The notes under the pieces: generated by a model
Told to the model about the DNA's origin: nothing
Database searches by the model: none
Seen by the model: the letters and a program-made list of their open reading frames with translations, nothing else
Position numbers and translations under genes: made by a program
DNA from: Phycisphaeraceae bacterium
Lineage (GTDB): Bacteria > Planctomycetota > Phycisphaerae > Phycisphaerales > Phycisphaeraceae
Assembly (NCBI GenBank): GCA_040222855.1
Contig: JAVKCD010000019.1
Location: 294,912-358,911 of the forward strand
Direction: 5' to 3'
Length of the DNA stretch: 64,000 nt
In this document: one piece after another, positions 34,088-42,061 of the stretch
Layout of the letters: each line of letters opens with the position of its first letter
How positions within the stretch are numbered: the stretch's first letter is position 1

Positions 34088-35080
34088 CTAAGGCCGCGGA
34101 TGAAAACTCGAAATCACCTCTTTGAGCCGACTCCGATCCACATGCGTGTAGACCTGCGTCGTGTTCAGGCTAGCGTGCCCCAACAGCTCCTGAACCACCC
34201 TCAGGTCCGCCCCACCCGCCAGCAGGTGCGTCGCAAACGCGTGCCGCAGCACATGCGGGTGAATCCGCCGTATCCCCGCCCGCGCCGCGTGACGCTTGAC
34301 GATCTGCCACACCACAATCCGCGTGATCGGCTGCCCCGTCCGCGATAAGAACAGCCTGTTACTCGGCTTATCCTTCTTCTCCAGCTCCGGCCGCACCCCC
34401 TCCAGGTACGTGATCACGTGCTCCAGCGCCGCCCGAGCCACCGGCACGATCCGCTCCTTACGACCCTTACCCATCACCCGGACCACCCCCAACGCCCGGT
34501 TGAGCCCGTCAAGCTCCAGGTCCGCCAGCTCCGACGCCCTAAGCCCACACGCATAAAGCAGTTCCAGCAACGCCCGATCCCGCAACCCCAGCGGTTCCTC
34601 AGGCAACGGCGTCCTCAGCAGCTTGTCCACCACCTCAAACGATGGCGCATGCGGCAGCTTCCGACCCAGCTTTGGCTGCACCAACGCCTCCGCAGGGTCC
34701 ACCTCAAACACACCCACCGAAACCAGATAACGCGTAAACACCCGGATCGTCGCCAAATGCCGCGCCAGACTCGTCGCCACCAAACCCCGCCGCGACAACG
34801 CCTGAACGTGCGCCCGAATCCGAGCATCCGACAAATCCGCCCACGACTTCGCCCCATCCTCCGCCATCCAAACCCACAAGTCCTTGAGATCACTCGCGTA
34901 AGCCGTGATCGTCAACGCCGCAAACCCGCACTCCACCTTGCAATACGCCAGAAAACCCCGTACCGGCCCATCAAACGCCGACACCGGCCGCCCGCCGCTA
35001 ACCACCGACCTAGCCTGTGCTTCCGAGTTGTACGCGGCCGTGCTGATGTCGAGTTCCTTAGTCCGCCGGAGCTTGCTCAT
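34088..35080 (-). CDS. xerD: Tyrosine recombinase XerD/XerC type
   Basis: The 330-residue protein starts MSKLRRTKELDISTAAYNSE. Residues 35-130 are the SAM-like core-binding domain ('FLAYCKVECGFAALTITAYASDLKDLWVW'). The catalytic domain holds all six residues: Arg181 (CGLRASEL), Lys205 (GKGRKER), His276 and Arg279 (HVLRHAFATHL), His302 (LLGHASLN) and Tyr311 (QVYTHV). XerC/D resolves chromosome dimers at dif during division. The length is about 30 residues more than usual because of an N-terminal extension. No integrase-type arm-binding domain and no attachment sites are seen, so a housekeeping role is likely; a dif site is not apparent nearby. It may run into the prepilin gene, although 500 bp separate them. 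Confidence 0.9.
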   Translation of the reverse strand: MSKLRRTKELDISTAAYNSEAQARSVVSGGRPVSAFDGPVRGFLAYCKVECGFAALTITAYASDLKDLWVWMAEDGAKSWADLSDARIRAHVQALSRRGLVATSLARHLATIRVFTRYLVSVGVFEVDPAEALVQPKLGRKLPHAPSFEVVDKLLRTPLPEEPLGLRDRALLELLYACGLRASELADLELDGLNRALGVVRVMGKGRKERIVPVARAALEHVITYLEGVRPELEKKDKPSNRLFLSRTGQPITRIVVWQIVKRHAARAGIRRIHPHVLRHAFATHLLAGGADLRVVQELLGHASLNTTQVYTHVDRSRLKEVISSFHPRP

Positions 35081-35335
35081 CCGTCGCCCCGCAACCCATC
35101 CCAGGGCTTTTCCGAGGGATATGTCCGGGTGGGGTGTCCGGGGGCTTCCTATCTATCGGGCAACCCACCGTCAACGGATCGCAAAACCCCCGCCACACCC
35201 CCCTGACCGACCTCCAGACCACAGTAAGTCCCTGATCCTCAACAACCTACACCGCTCGCCCACCGTCACGGCCACCTGCGCTTGCCGCTCAGCACGCGAC
35301 CCTTACAATACCCGGCTCGCGCCACCACGCGACAC

Positions 35336-35409
35336 GCCGGCATAGCTCAGTTGGTTAGAGCGAGGGATTCATAAGCCCTAGGTCGCTGGTTCGAATCCAG
35401 CTGCCGGCA
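35336..35409 (+). tRNA. tRNA with CAT anticodon (Met, or Ile2)
   Basis: The 74-nt cloverleaf has acceptor GCCGGCA / TGCCGGC, D arm GCTCAGTTGGTTAGAGC, anticodon loop TTCATAA with CAT, and T arm GCTGG-TTCGAAT-CCAGC. The discriminator base is A and CCA is not encoded. The paired 5' end excludes the initiator tRNA. A lysidine-modified Ile tRNA cannot be excluded from sequence alone. Confidence 0.93.
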
Positions 35410-35472
35410 TTCAATCGATCTCAGCACCACAATTATTCTTGATTGATAGAATCTTCTTGCTAAACTGAGCGC

Positions 35473-35685
35473 ATGACCAGCGAGAGACTCCTGCACCTGC
35501 ATCAGGCTTCCCCGTTTCGCCATTTCATCATTCACCTGGCTGACCGACGCGCCCTGGGTGTCGATCACCCCGAGTTGCTGACCTACCAACGCAACAGCAG
35601 AACCGCAGTGGTTTACGCGTCGGACAGCAGTGCGCACACGATCGACCTGCTTCTTGTCACAGGCCTTGAAGTCCTTCTAGCCTAG
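35473..35685 (+). CDS. Small conserved planctomycete protein, copy 1
   Basis: The 70-residue protein is MTSERLLHLHQASPFRHFIIHLADRR... and belongs to a short family I know from planctomycete genomes with the pattern 'L..L..A.PFRPF.IHLADGR...V.HPE.L......RTVVV......IIDLLLVTELEV'. Here this reads 'SPFRHFIIHLADRRALGVDHPELL', 'NSRTAVVYASDS', 'TIDLLLVTGLEVLL'. The fold is probably a small beta-barrel. Function is not known. It stands 63 bp after the tRNA and 15 bp before a frameshifted paralog. Codon use is less G/C-biased than neighbours. The start is ATG at 35473. Confidence 0.75.
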   Translation: MTSERLLHLHQASPFRHFIIHLADRRALGVDHPELLTYQRNSRTAVVYASDSSAHTIDLLLVTGLEVLLA

Positions 35686-35700
35686 TCGGAGTCTGTTGGG

Positions 35701-35926
35701 ATGATTAACCAAATACGCAAGGCCTACCGCTCTGAACCCTTCAAGCCGTTGACCCTGCGAACGAAAAACGACCGGCGTTTCTTTATCCCCGACCGCTATC
35801 TGCTCGCCATAGCCCCCCTCCGGGCGAACCGTCGTCGTCCAGGCCGCCGGCGAAGCCTTCGACATCATCGACGTGGACACCATCGTGCAGATAGAAGTGC
35901 ACGGACGTGATGATCAGGCCGCCTGA
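35701..35926 (+). pseudogene. Small planctomycete protein, copy 2, split by a frameshift at C6
   Basis: The frame from ATG 35701 gives MINQIRKAYRSEPFKPLTLR...RRFFIPDRYLLAIAP, matching copy 1 ('SPFRHFIIHLADRR...HPELL'). After the C6 run at 35813-35818 the homology continues in another frame: SGRTVVVQAAGEAFDIIDVDTIVQIEVHGRDDQAA with a stop at 35924-35926. Removing one C joins both parts to a 74-residue protein of the family length. In the unshifted frame the product would end at 35910 with an Arg/His-rich tail. Either the gene is broken, or one base is wrong, or slippage on the C run restores the frame. Confidence 0.75.
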
Positions 35927-35966
35927 ACGCTTGCCCTGACCCACAACCACCCCCGCTCACACACCT

Positions 35967-36968
35967 TTATTCCGACCCGACCGCAGCCCGCGCCAACACC
36001 CCATCAATCCGCCCCTTCACCTCATCCGTGATCTTCTCCACATCACCGATCGCCTTCAAGTTCTCAACCAGCTGCTCCGGCCGCGAAGCGCCCAGAATCG
36101 CCGTCGAAACATTCGGATTCGACAACACCCATGCAATCGCAAGACGCGGCAACGTGATCCCCAGATCGCCGGCAATCGGCACCAACGCCTTGACCTTCGC
36201 AAGCTGAGTCCCGCCATCCGAGAGCTTCATGTCCTTGAGCCACTCATAACCCTCAAGATCAAAACGCGAGCCCTTCGGCACACCATCGTTGTACTTGCCC
36301 GTCAACAAACCCGCCGCCAACGGCGAAAAGATCGTCGTGCCCAAACCAATATGCCGCGGGTCATACAACCCCTTGAACTCCTCCTCAAACGTGTCACGAA
36401 CCAGCATGTTGTACTGCGGCTGGTCCATCGTCGGCGGGATCAGATAGTTCTGCGTCGCAAACGTATGCGCCTCAATAATCTCCGCCGCAGACCAGTTCGA
36501 CGTCCCCCAATAAAGCACCTTCCCCTGCCGAACAAGGTTGTCCATCGCCAACACCGTCTCGCCCACAGGCGTCTCCGGGTCATACCGATGACAAAAGTAC
36601 AGATCGAGATAATCACACCGCATCCGCTTGATCGCCGCCTCACAGCACTCCACCACATGCTTCCGCGACAACCCCGTCTGACACGGCCGCGGGTCACCCT
36701 CACGAACCGTCCCCCACCAAACCTTCGACGACACACAATAAGAGTCTCGCCGCCACCCCAGACGTGACAACGCCTCACCCATCAACTCCTCGGAACGACC
36801 CCGCTCATACCCCTCAGCGTTATCAAAAAAGTTCACCCCCGCGTCATACGCCGTCGCCATGAGCTTGTCCGCAGCGTCAGCCTCAACCTGCTTGCCAAAC
36901 GTCACCCACGACCCAAACGACAACGCCGAAAGCTGAAGACCAGATTTTCCAAGGCGACGGTACTGCAT
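35967..36968 (-). CDS. Aldo/keto reductase, potassium-channel beta-subunit type
   Basis: The 333-residue protein begins MQYRRLGKSGLQLSALSFGS; 20 further upstream codons are rejected. The AKR tetrad is Asp in 'GVNFFDNAEGYERGRSEELMG' (near 50), Tyr in 'EGYERG', Lys in 'VSSKVWWG' and His in 'YLDLYFCHRYDPETPVGETV' (near 120). The tail 'FSPLAAGLLTGKY' and 'IAWVLSNPNVSTAILGASRPEQLVEN' binds NADPH. The motifs match the YghZ/Kv-beta subfamily, which reduces aldehydes such as methylglyoxal. The 'W-S-A-A-E-I' phrase ('GTSNWSAAEI') is typical of the subfamily. It is convergent with the frameshifted small gene and 78 bp downstream of the pterin dehydratase. Confidence 0.92.
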   Translation of the reverse strand: MQYRRLGKSGLQLSALSFGSWVTFGKQVEADAADKLMATAYDAGVNFFDNAEGYERGRSEELMGEALSRLGWRRDSYCVSSKVWWGTVREGDPRPCQTGLSRKHVVECCEAAIKRMRCDYLDLYFCHRYDPETPVGETVLAMDNLVRQGKVLYWGTSNWSAAEIIEAHTFATQNYLIPPTMDQPQYNMLVRDTFEEEFKGLYDPRHIGLGTTIFSPLAAGLLTGKYNDGVPKGSRFDLEGYEWLKDMKLSDGGTQLAKVKALVPIAGDLGITLPRLAIAWVLSNPNVSTAILGASRPEQLVENLKAIGDVEKITDEVKGRIDGVLARAAVGSE

Positions 36969-37046
36969 GAGTTTTGTCCAGTAGATAAAGAGATTCGGCA
37001 CACCCTGCCCGACAAGACAAGGCATCAAAGAGCCGACAGCAACAGG

Positions 37047-37334
37047 CTAGAGCTTAATCGACTCAATCGCCTTCGCCAGCTTCACATCAAACTCCGTCAC
37101 CTGGTCGCCAGCGTCATGCGTCGAGAGACCGATGCTCACGTTGTTGTAGACATTAAACAACTCCGGATGATGCCCCTGCTGCTCAGCATGCAACGCAACC
37201 TGACTGATAAACCCAAAAGCCGCCTTGAAATCAGCCAGCTTCCACGTCTTGGTCAGCTTACTCCCATCAAGCGCCCAGCCGGGCAACTCCTTGAGAACAA
37301 CTTCGAGATCAGCGGGTGTAAGCGGCGTGGGCAT
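37047..37334 (-). CDS. phhB: 4a-hydroxytetrahydrobiopterin dehydratase
   Basis: The 95-residue protein starts [20 protein letters not shown]. '[27 protein letters not shown]' and '[34 protein letters not shown]' are the full pterin-4a-carbinolamine dehydratase signature, with the catalytic His-His and the later His in STHD. It recycles the cofactor of aromatic amino acid hydroxylases, and some homologs work in molybdopterin or DcoH-like roles. No phenylalanine hydroxylase is in the window, so its partner is unknown. It is on the same strand as the aldo/keto reductase, 78 bp upstream. Confidence 0.94.
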   Translation of the reverse strand: MPTPLTPADLEVVLKELPGWALDGSKLTKTWKLADFKAAFGFISQVALHAEQQGHHPELFNVYNNVSIGLSTHDAGDQVTEFDVKLAKAIESIKL

Positions 37335-37403
37335 GAGATTCTCCTATGGGTTTACTCAACTGATACTAGAAGCGTCCGGCATCAAAACAAGGCGAGCTTC
37401 CCA

Positions 37404-38222
37404 CTACTCCCACTCCGCCACCGAATCACCCACACCATTCGCCAGAAAACCCCCATCCACCACCACCGTGTGACCGTTCACAAACGAACCCGCCGGCGAC
37501 GCCAGATACACCGCCGCCCCCGCGATCTCCTCAGCCCTGCCAAACCGAGCCATAGGCGTGTTCTCAATGATCCGCCGCCCACGATCCGTGCCCTCAATAG
37601 CCTTCCGATTGATGTCCGTCGGGATGAAACCCGGAGCAATCGCATTCGTCCGAATCCCGTGCGCCGCCCACTCCGTCGCAAGCTGACGCGTCAACCCCAG
37701 AATCGCCGCCTTCGCCGCCGCATACGACGTCACCTGCGTCAACCCCACGAAACTCGACACCGAGGCGATATGAATGATGCTCCCGTCGTGCTGCTCGTGG
37801 AAAATCGGCTGAGCCGCCTGAGCCAGCCGCAGGGCTCCCGTCACATGGATGTCGTACAGCTCGTTCATCGTCTCAGCGGTGAGATCAATCGTCGGCAGCT
37901 TCGCCAGCACACCCGCCGCATGGACCGTGATGTGCAGCCCCCCAAGAACATCAACCGCCTTCCGAACAGCACGATCAACCGATTCCTGCTTGGTGACATC
38001 CAGCACAACCCCCGCCACGGCCGGCTCGTCCGAATCCTTGATCTGGATCGCGCCGAGCTCCTGAACAGCCCGCTCAATGACATCAGAACGCCGCCCCCCA
38101 ATCAGCACCTTGGCCCCGTGTGCAAGCATCGCACCAGCGATAGCCTTGCCGATGCCGGTGCCACCACCGGTGACAAGCGCAACTTTCCCGGAGAGGTCGA
38201 ACAGGGAGGTCGAAACGGGCAT
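37404..38222 (-). CDS. SDR-family NAD(P)-dependent oxidoreductase
   Basis: The 272-residue protein starts MPVSTSLFDLSGKVALVTGG. The cofactor motif is 'TGGGTGIGKAIA' (17-28). 'VHAAGVLA' stands for the NNAG strand, 'IIHIASVSSFVG' supplies the Ser, and 'SYAAAKAAILGL' (near 160) the Tyr-x3-Lys pair. The end 'AVYLASPAGSFVNGHTVVVDGG' is typical of gluconate 5-dehydrogenase/FabG-like classical SDRs. 'LFDLSGKVALVTGGG' favours the gluconate dehydrogenase branch. The substrate cannot be settled. A GGAG box is poorly defined before the ATG ('AAGGAGTACCAGCC'). It sits alone on the minus strand between two genes of the same direction. Confidence 0.91.
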   Translation of the reverse strand: MPVSTSLFDLSGKVALVTGGGTGIGKAIAGAMLAHGAKVLIGGRRSDVIERAVQELGAIQIKDSDEPAVAGVVLDVTKQESVDRAVRKAVDVLGGLHITVHAAGVLAKLPTIDLTAETMNELYDIHVTGALRLAQAAQPIFHEQHDGSIIHIASVSSFVGLTQVTSYAAAKAAILGLTRQLATEWAAHGIRTNAIAPGFIPTDINRKAIEGTDRGRRIIENTPMARFGRAEEIAGAAVYLASPAGSFVNGHTVVVDGGFLANGVGDSVAEWE

Positions 38223-38265
38223 GGCTGGTACTCCTTAAGAGTATCCAGCATAGCGGGCCGCGGGC

Positions 38266-39249
38266 TCAGCCGTAGCTGTAGTCAGTGGGTCGCCGGTAAG
38301 CCGACAGGTCCAGATCACGGAAGTACGCAATGGTCTTGCCAAGCCCCTCCCGCAGCGGAACCGTCGGCTCCCAGCCGAGCTTTTCCCTCGCCAACGTGAT
38401 GTCCGGCTGACGCTGCGTCGGGTCGTCAGCTGGCAGCGGCTTATGGATGAGCTTGGACTTGGAACCGGTCAGCTCAAGCGTCAGCTCAGCAAGCTCACGA
38501 ATCGTGAACTCAACCGGATTCCCAATGTTCACCGGACCAATAAACGAATCCGGTGCGTCCATCATCTTCAGGAAACCATTAATCAGATCATCGACATAGC
38601 AAAACGATCGCGTCTGCTCGCCATCGCCATACAACGTGATGTCCTCGCCACGCAGCGCCTGAATAATAAAGTTCGACACCACCCGCCCGTCATAAGGATG
38701 CATCCGCGGCCCGTAAGTATTGAATATACGCACAACACGAATATTGACCTTATTCGCCCGGTGGTAATCAAAAAACAGCGTCTCCGCCGCCCGCTTACCC
38801 TCGTCATAGCACGCCCGAGGCCCGATCGGGTTCACGTTCCCCCGATAAGACTCCGGCTGAGGATGAATATCCGGGTCGCCATAAACCTCAGAAGTCGACG
38901 CCTGAAACACCTTCGCACGACACCGCTTCGCCATCCCCAAAACATTGATCGCACCCATCACCGACACCTTCATCGTCTTGATCGGGTTGTACTGATAGTG
39001 GATCGGCGACGCAGGACAAGCAAGATTGTAAATCTCATCAACCTCAAGCCAGATCGGATGCGTCACGTCATGACGAATCAGCTCGAAGTTCGGATTCCCC
39101 AGCAGATGCTTCACGTTCAGCTTCTGGCTGGTGAAGAAGTTGTCAATGCAGATCACATCATGACCCGCCGCAACCAGACGGTCACACAGATGAGAGCCAA
39201 GAAAACCGGCACCGCCAGTGATCAGAATACGTTTGTGGGCTGGGGTCAT
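38266..39249 (-). CDS. UDP-glucuronate decarboxylase / UDP-xylose synthase-like epimerase
   Basis: The 327-residue protein starts [23 protein letters not shown] motif [10 protein letters not shown] (12-21); '[27 protein letters not shown]' is the UXS pattern (usual 'DNFFTGRKENIxHL'). '[33 protein letters not shown]' (near 75-107) is also diagnostic, as is the catalytic '[10 protein letters not shown]' and '[10 protein letters not shown]' (Tyr-x3-Lys near 148). It converts UDP-GlcA to UDP-xylose for extracellular polysaccharides. The glycosyltransferase gene 24 bp upstream on the same strand fits a polysaccharide operon. Confidence 0.92.
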   Translation of the reverse strand: MTPAHKRILITGGAGFLGSHLCDRLVAAGHDVICIDNFFTSQKLNVKHLLGNPNFELIRHDVTHPIWLEVDEIYNLACPASPIHYQYNPIKTMKVSVMGAINVLGMAKRCRAKVFQASTSEVYGDPDIHPQPESYRGNVNPIGPRACYDEGKRAAETLFFDYHRANKVNIRVVRIFNTYGPRMHPYDGRVVSNFIIQALRGEDITLYGDGEQTRSFCYVDDLINGFLKMMDAPDSFIGPVNIGNPVEFTIRELAELTLELTGSKSKLIHKPLPADDPTQRQPDITLAREKLGWEPTVPLREGLGKTIAYFRDLDLSAYRRPTDYSYG

Positions 39250-39273
39250 AGATCTGTGGCCTCAAGAAGTATT

Positions 39274-40194
39274 CTAGACTCGGGGCGGGCTGCCGGGGTA
39301 CCGGAATCTACGACGATACCGCTTGAGGATGGCACGCAGAACAGCAGCAGAAAAACTGTCCGATGGGCATCTTGAGACTCGGACCCTCTCGATCGAATCA
39401 GTCGTTGTCTCGTGTATCCCAGCAAGCATTGCACGGTAGTGACGATCGAAAAGTAAGTGGCGATAAGTCGTCATAAAGTGAATAGCGACCGGGACGTAAC
39501 CGAGTCGAGCATGGCAGGGAAGACGTACTTGCCGCTGATCGAAATATGCTGACGAAGCTCGGGCGGCCAGAGCTGAGTAGGTGGTCTGTTCGAGAAACCA
39601 TGGGTGATAGTCCGCGGCGAGTACATATTTAACAAACCAGTCAACGAAAGAAGGCTCATAGAAATCCTTTGTGACGTCGAAGAGCCCTGAGTTGATTCGG
39701 GGGACGAGTCTGATACCTCTAGGAGATGCCCACCCACGACGGTAAGCAGGAATACTGTAGTCATCATCCTCATCCTCCATGAAACGATTGGAGAACGAAC
39801 AGTCTAAGCGCTTAACCACACCCTTAAAAGACCTCGTGAAGAGTATGTCGCTGTCAACAAACGTGAACCCTTCTGGGAAAAAGAAGGGGATGTCAGTCAG
39901 TTTATAAGCCAATGCCCCCTGCAATCGGTATGACCTGAGATGTGGCAGACCCCTCAGCGGGGTGCTCGTCCGGTCATCGGCTTCCTGTCGCGGAACGTAT
40001 CGAAACTCCCCCAGCCCCTCCCGTAGCCTTTCAATATCCCCCGCCTCAAGAGAACCATCATCAAACACCCAAAGATGGTGAGGGTCCCGACAAAACTCCT
40101 TGAACGAACCTAAACACTCAAGAGCCATCGGCACATGCCGCTGACAGAGCAGGGTCGCGACAGGCGGAGCGTCTGGGTGGGTGGCTTGCGTCAC
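39274..40194 (-). CDS. Putative GT-A type glycosyltransferase
   Basis: The 306-residue protein starts MTQATHPDAPPVATLLCQRH. 'ALECLGSFKEFCRDPHHLWVFDDGS' (near 24-48) resembles the nucleotide-sugar half of a GT-A fold, and 'FPEGFTFVDSDILFTRSF' (near 108-125) contains the metal-binding DxD (V-D-S-D). 'RINSGLFDV' and 'WFLEQTTYSAL' are like acceptor-side motifs of GT8/DUF-type transferases. The exact family is not recognised. GC content is clearly lower than the neighbours, as in the other surface-polysaccharide genes, so it may have been acquired. It ends 24 bp before the UDP-xylose synthase start and is likely cotranscribed with it. Confidence 0.75.
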   Translation of the reverse strand: MTQATHPDAPPVATLLCQRHVPMALECLGSFKEFCRDPHHLWVFDDGSLEAGDIERLREGLGEFRYVPRQEADDRTSTPLRGLPHLRSYRLQGALAYKLTDIPFFFPEGFTFVDSDILFTRSFKGVVKRLDCSFSNRFMEDEDDDYSIPAYRRGWASPRGIRLVPRINSGLFDVTKDFYEPSFVDWFVKYVLAADYHPWFLEQTTYSALAARASSAYFDQRQVRLPCHARLGYVPVAIHFMTTYRHLLFDRHYRAMLAGIHETTTDSIERVRVSRCPSDSFSAAVLRAILKRYRRRFRYPGSPPRV

Positions 40195-40208
40195 GAGTGT
40201 CCAATGCT

Positions 40209-40646
40209 TCAGGCTAGGGTAAACGTAGCACCAGGCTCCACATCAAAAGACACAAGCTGCCCAGTCGCAAACTGCGTCGTCTTCTGCCGGGAGTCCGTCA
40301 GCGTGCACACCACAGCCGTCGCCGCCTTCACCGTGATCGTGTTCTTGGCCGGATCCCCCCCAATGATCCGCCCCTGAACCCGTCGCGGGCGACCAGCGAC
40401 CGGCTCGATGTACCGCCCACCCGCCGGAACAACATCAACCCGTCGTGCACGAGCATGGATCGTCCCGGTCGTCCGACTGCCAGCCGAAGGGGGCTCACCC
40501 TCCAGCACAAGGGCCAGCCTGTAGTCCGTCCCGGTCAGCTTCAGCGTCAGAACACCGTCGTTGACGGCCTCAGCGGTGCCTGTGGTCTGGTCTTGATCGG
40601 CCAAGAGGGCTGCCTCCGTGTGCGCAGCGGCGCGGGGGTGAAGCAC
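40209..40646 (-). CDS. Hypothetical protein
   Basis: The 145-residue frame starts at GTG 40646 (MLHPRAAAHTEAALLADQDQ) and has no ATG. It contains two repeated small beta motifs, 'DGVLTLKLTGTDYRLALVL' and 'KNTITVKAATAVVCTLTD', and Arg-rich turns, so an OB-like or PilZ-like barrel is possible. It has no signal peptide. It ends 14 bp before the glycosyltransferase start on the same strand and may be the first gene of that operon. Divergent from the gene at 40737. Function unknown. Confidence 0.6.
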   Translation of the reverse strand: MLHPRAAAHTEAALLADQDQTTGTAEAVNDGVLTLKLTGTDYRLALVLEGEPPSAGSRTTGTIHARARRVDVVPAGGRYIEPVAGRPRRVQGRIIGGDPAKNTITVKAATAVVCTLTDSRQKTTQFATGQLVSFDVEPGATFTLA

Positions 40647-40736
40647 TTACGATAGCTTGGACTCCAGCCCTTGCCACTCGCCACATAGTCGAGAGGAGGC
40701 GGAGGGTGCAACAAAGCTCCTCGATGAGGTCGCCGC

Positions 40737-41252
40737 GTGGCCGTGGATAAAGAAATCAATAAGCAGTACTGCACCGACCGCATCCTCGTGGATTATGCGC
40801 ACGTCGGCCTCTACGACGCCAAGAACCGCCAGACCTGGATTGCCAAAAAACGCTGGGGCATCGTCCCCGTCCGCGTCTCCCACGCCCGACTCCTCAAAGG
40901 CGGGACCCAGGACACCTCCACCGCCGAGAAAGACCGCTTCGTCTGCTACTGGTTCCACACCCCCAACACAGGCGAAGGCTACGTCCACGGATACCCCATC
41001 GAATGGGACGAAGGACACCTCCTCGTCCGACTCGACCCCAACTGGAACTTCCTCACCCGCGCCTTCATCCCCAACACCGACACCGCCAAAATCGAACGCA
41101 ACCTCCGCGTCCAGCACGACTGGGGCCAACGCATCTTCGAGATGTACGCCGCCCGAAAACCCAAGTTCCCCCTGAGCTGGCACCTCGTCGGACCCAGAGC
41201 AGCCGACTCCATGTTCTACGTCGAACGCATCGAACCCGGCGGCAAACGATGA
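40737..41252 (+). CDS. Hypothetical protein, coupled to DUF501 gene
   Basis: The 171-residue protein starts at GTG 40737 (M-A-V-D-K-E-I-N-K-Q-Y); a GTG two codons later is equally possible. It is rich in Trp/Tyr and basic residues: 'YAHVGLYDAKNRQTWIAKKRWGIVPVRVSHARLL', 'CYWFHTPNTGEGYVHGYPIEWDEGHLLVRLDPNWNF'. No signal peptide and one cysteine are seen. The pattern is not recognised; it may be a nucleic-acid-linked or polymorphic protein. Its stop overlaps the start of the DUF501 gene (ATGA), so the pair is translationally coupled and shares a function or complex. Confidence 0.72.
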   Translation: MAVDKEINKQYCTDRILVDYAHVGLYDAKNRQTWIAKKRWGIVPVRVSHARLLKGGTQDTSTAEKDRFVCYWFHTPNTGEGYVHGYPIEWDEGHLLVRLDPNWNFLTRAFIPNTDTAKIERNLRVQHDWGQRIFEMYAARKPKFPLSWHLVGPRAADSMFYVERIEPGGKR

Positions 41253-41818
41253 CCCCCGCCTCCCCAGCCGATCGCGACATCGTGACCGAGCAACTCGGCC
41301 GCACACCACGTGGCGACTTCTCCATCGTCGCCCGACTCACCGACGGCACCCCCACCGTCATCATGACCTACCCCGCCGTCCGCGCCACAGACGGCTCACT
41401 CGAACCCTTCCCCACCCTCTACTGGCTCACCGAACCCACCCTCTGCGCCGAAGTCGGACGCCTCGAAAGCGACGGCTGGATCGCACGACTCGAAGCCGGC
41501 ATCGCAGAAGACCAGACCCTCATCGACCGCCTCCGAGAAGACCACCAACGCTACCGCGACCGCCGCTGGTCCATGCTGACCGCCACCCACCGCGCCGAAC
41601 TCCAAGCCTCCGGCCGCGCCACAGCCCTCCGCGAAACCGGCGTAGGCGGAATCACCTTCGCCACCCGAGGCGTCACCGGCCTCAAATGCCTACACCTCCA
41701 CCTCGCCCACCACCTCGCCGAACTCAACACCACAAACCAACCAACCCTCGTCGGCGAACTTCTGACCGGCCTGTCCACACAGCTGCGCAACGTCGCAGAC
41801 CAGGTCACTACAAGATGA
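41249..41818 (+). CDS. DUF501 family protein
   Basis: The 189-residue protein begins MTPASPADRDIVTEQLGRTP at an ATG overlapping the stop of the preceding gene by 4 nt. DUF501 markers are 'VTEQLGRTPRGDFSIVARLTDGTPTVIMTYPA' (12-43), 'EPFPTLYWLTEPTLCAEVGRLESDGWI' (52-80) and 'GVGGITFATRGVTGLKCLHLHLAHHLAE' (130-157). This family is best known from actinobacteria, next to phosphatase Ppx/GppA and FtsB-like genes. Its molecular role is unknown. Its Lys-Cys-Leu-His ('LKCLH') block is invariant in the family and suggests a catalytic or metal-bound site. Presence in a planctomycete-like genome is unusual. Confidence 0.85.
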   Translation: MTPASPADRDIVTEQLGRTPRGDFSIVARLTDGTPTVIMTYPAVRATDGSLEPFPTLYWLTEPTLCAEVGRLESDGWIARLEAGIAEDQTLIDRLREDHQRYRDRRWSMLTATHRAELQASGRATALRETGVGGITFATRGVTGLKCLHLHLAHHLAELNTTNQPTLVGELLTGLSTQLRNVADQVTTR

Positions 41819-41875
41819 AGTTTTGCTTGGGAATCTAGACGCAGCGAGGTAAGGTTAGTTCGTAATGACTCATGA

Positions 41876-42060
41876 GCCGGGCAGAAACACGCCCGGCGAC
41901 AACGCGTGCTTGATTCTCGCTGGTAGACGCCAAAGGCCGGATCAAACTGTTCTTATTCATGCCCTCTGATACCGGCCCCGTCATCAACGGGGCCAGTCGG
42001 GCCGGGACGCGTAAGGCACCAGCGGGAGATTTCTGGACCTTCTTACCGAAGGAGTAGTGC
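41876..42060 (+). promoter_or_regulatory. Structured leader RNA candidate before prepilin gene
   Basis: Several dyads stand in the 240-bp gap: GCCGGGC-8 nt-GCCCGGC (41876-41897), a long-range pair CGCTGGT (41918-41924) with ACCAGCG (42018-42024), and inside it GGCCCCG-TCATCAA-CGGGGCC (41974-41994). The closed ~107-nt domain ends about 25 nt before the AAGGAG ribosome site. It may act as a riboswitch-like or protein-bound leader. It does not match GEMM, TPP, SAM or cobalamin consensus as far as I can see. Confidence 0.45.
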
Positions 42061-42061
42061 C

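Noticed and set aside
34088-35080. Integron or phage integrase instead of XerD
   Set aside because: No attC-like sites, no integron-specific insertion between the catalytic boxes, and no cassette genes nearby.
41876-42060. Known c-di-GMP (GEMM) riboswitch before the prepilin gene
   Set aside because: The conserved GEMM core words are absent; only general stem structure is visible.
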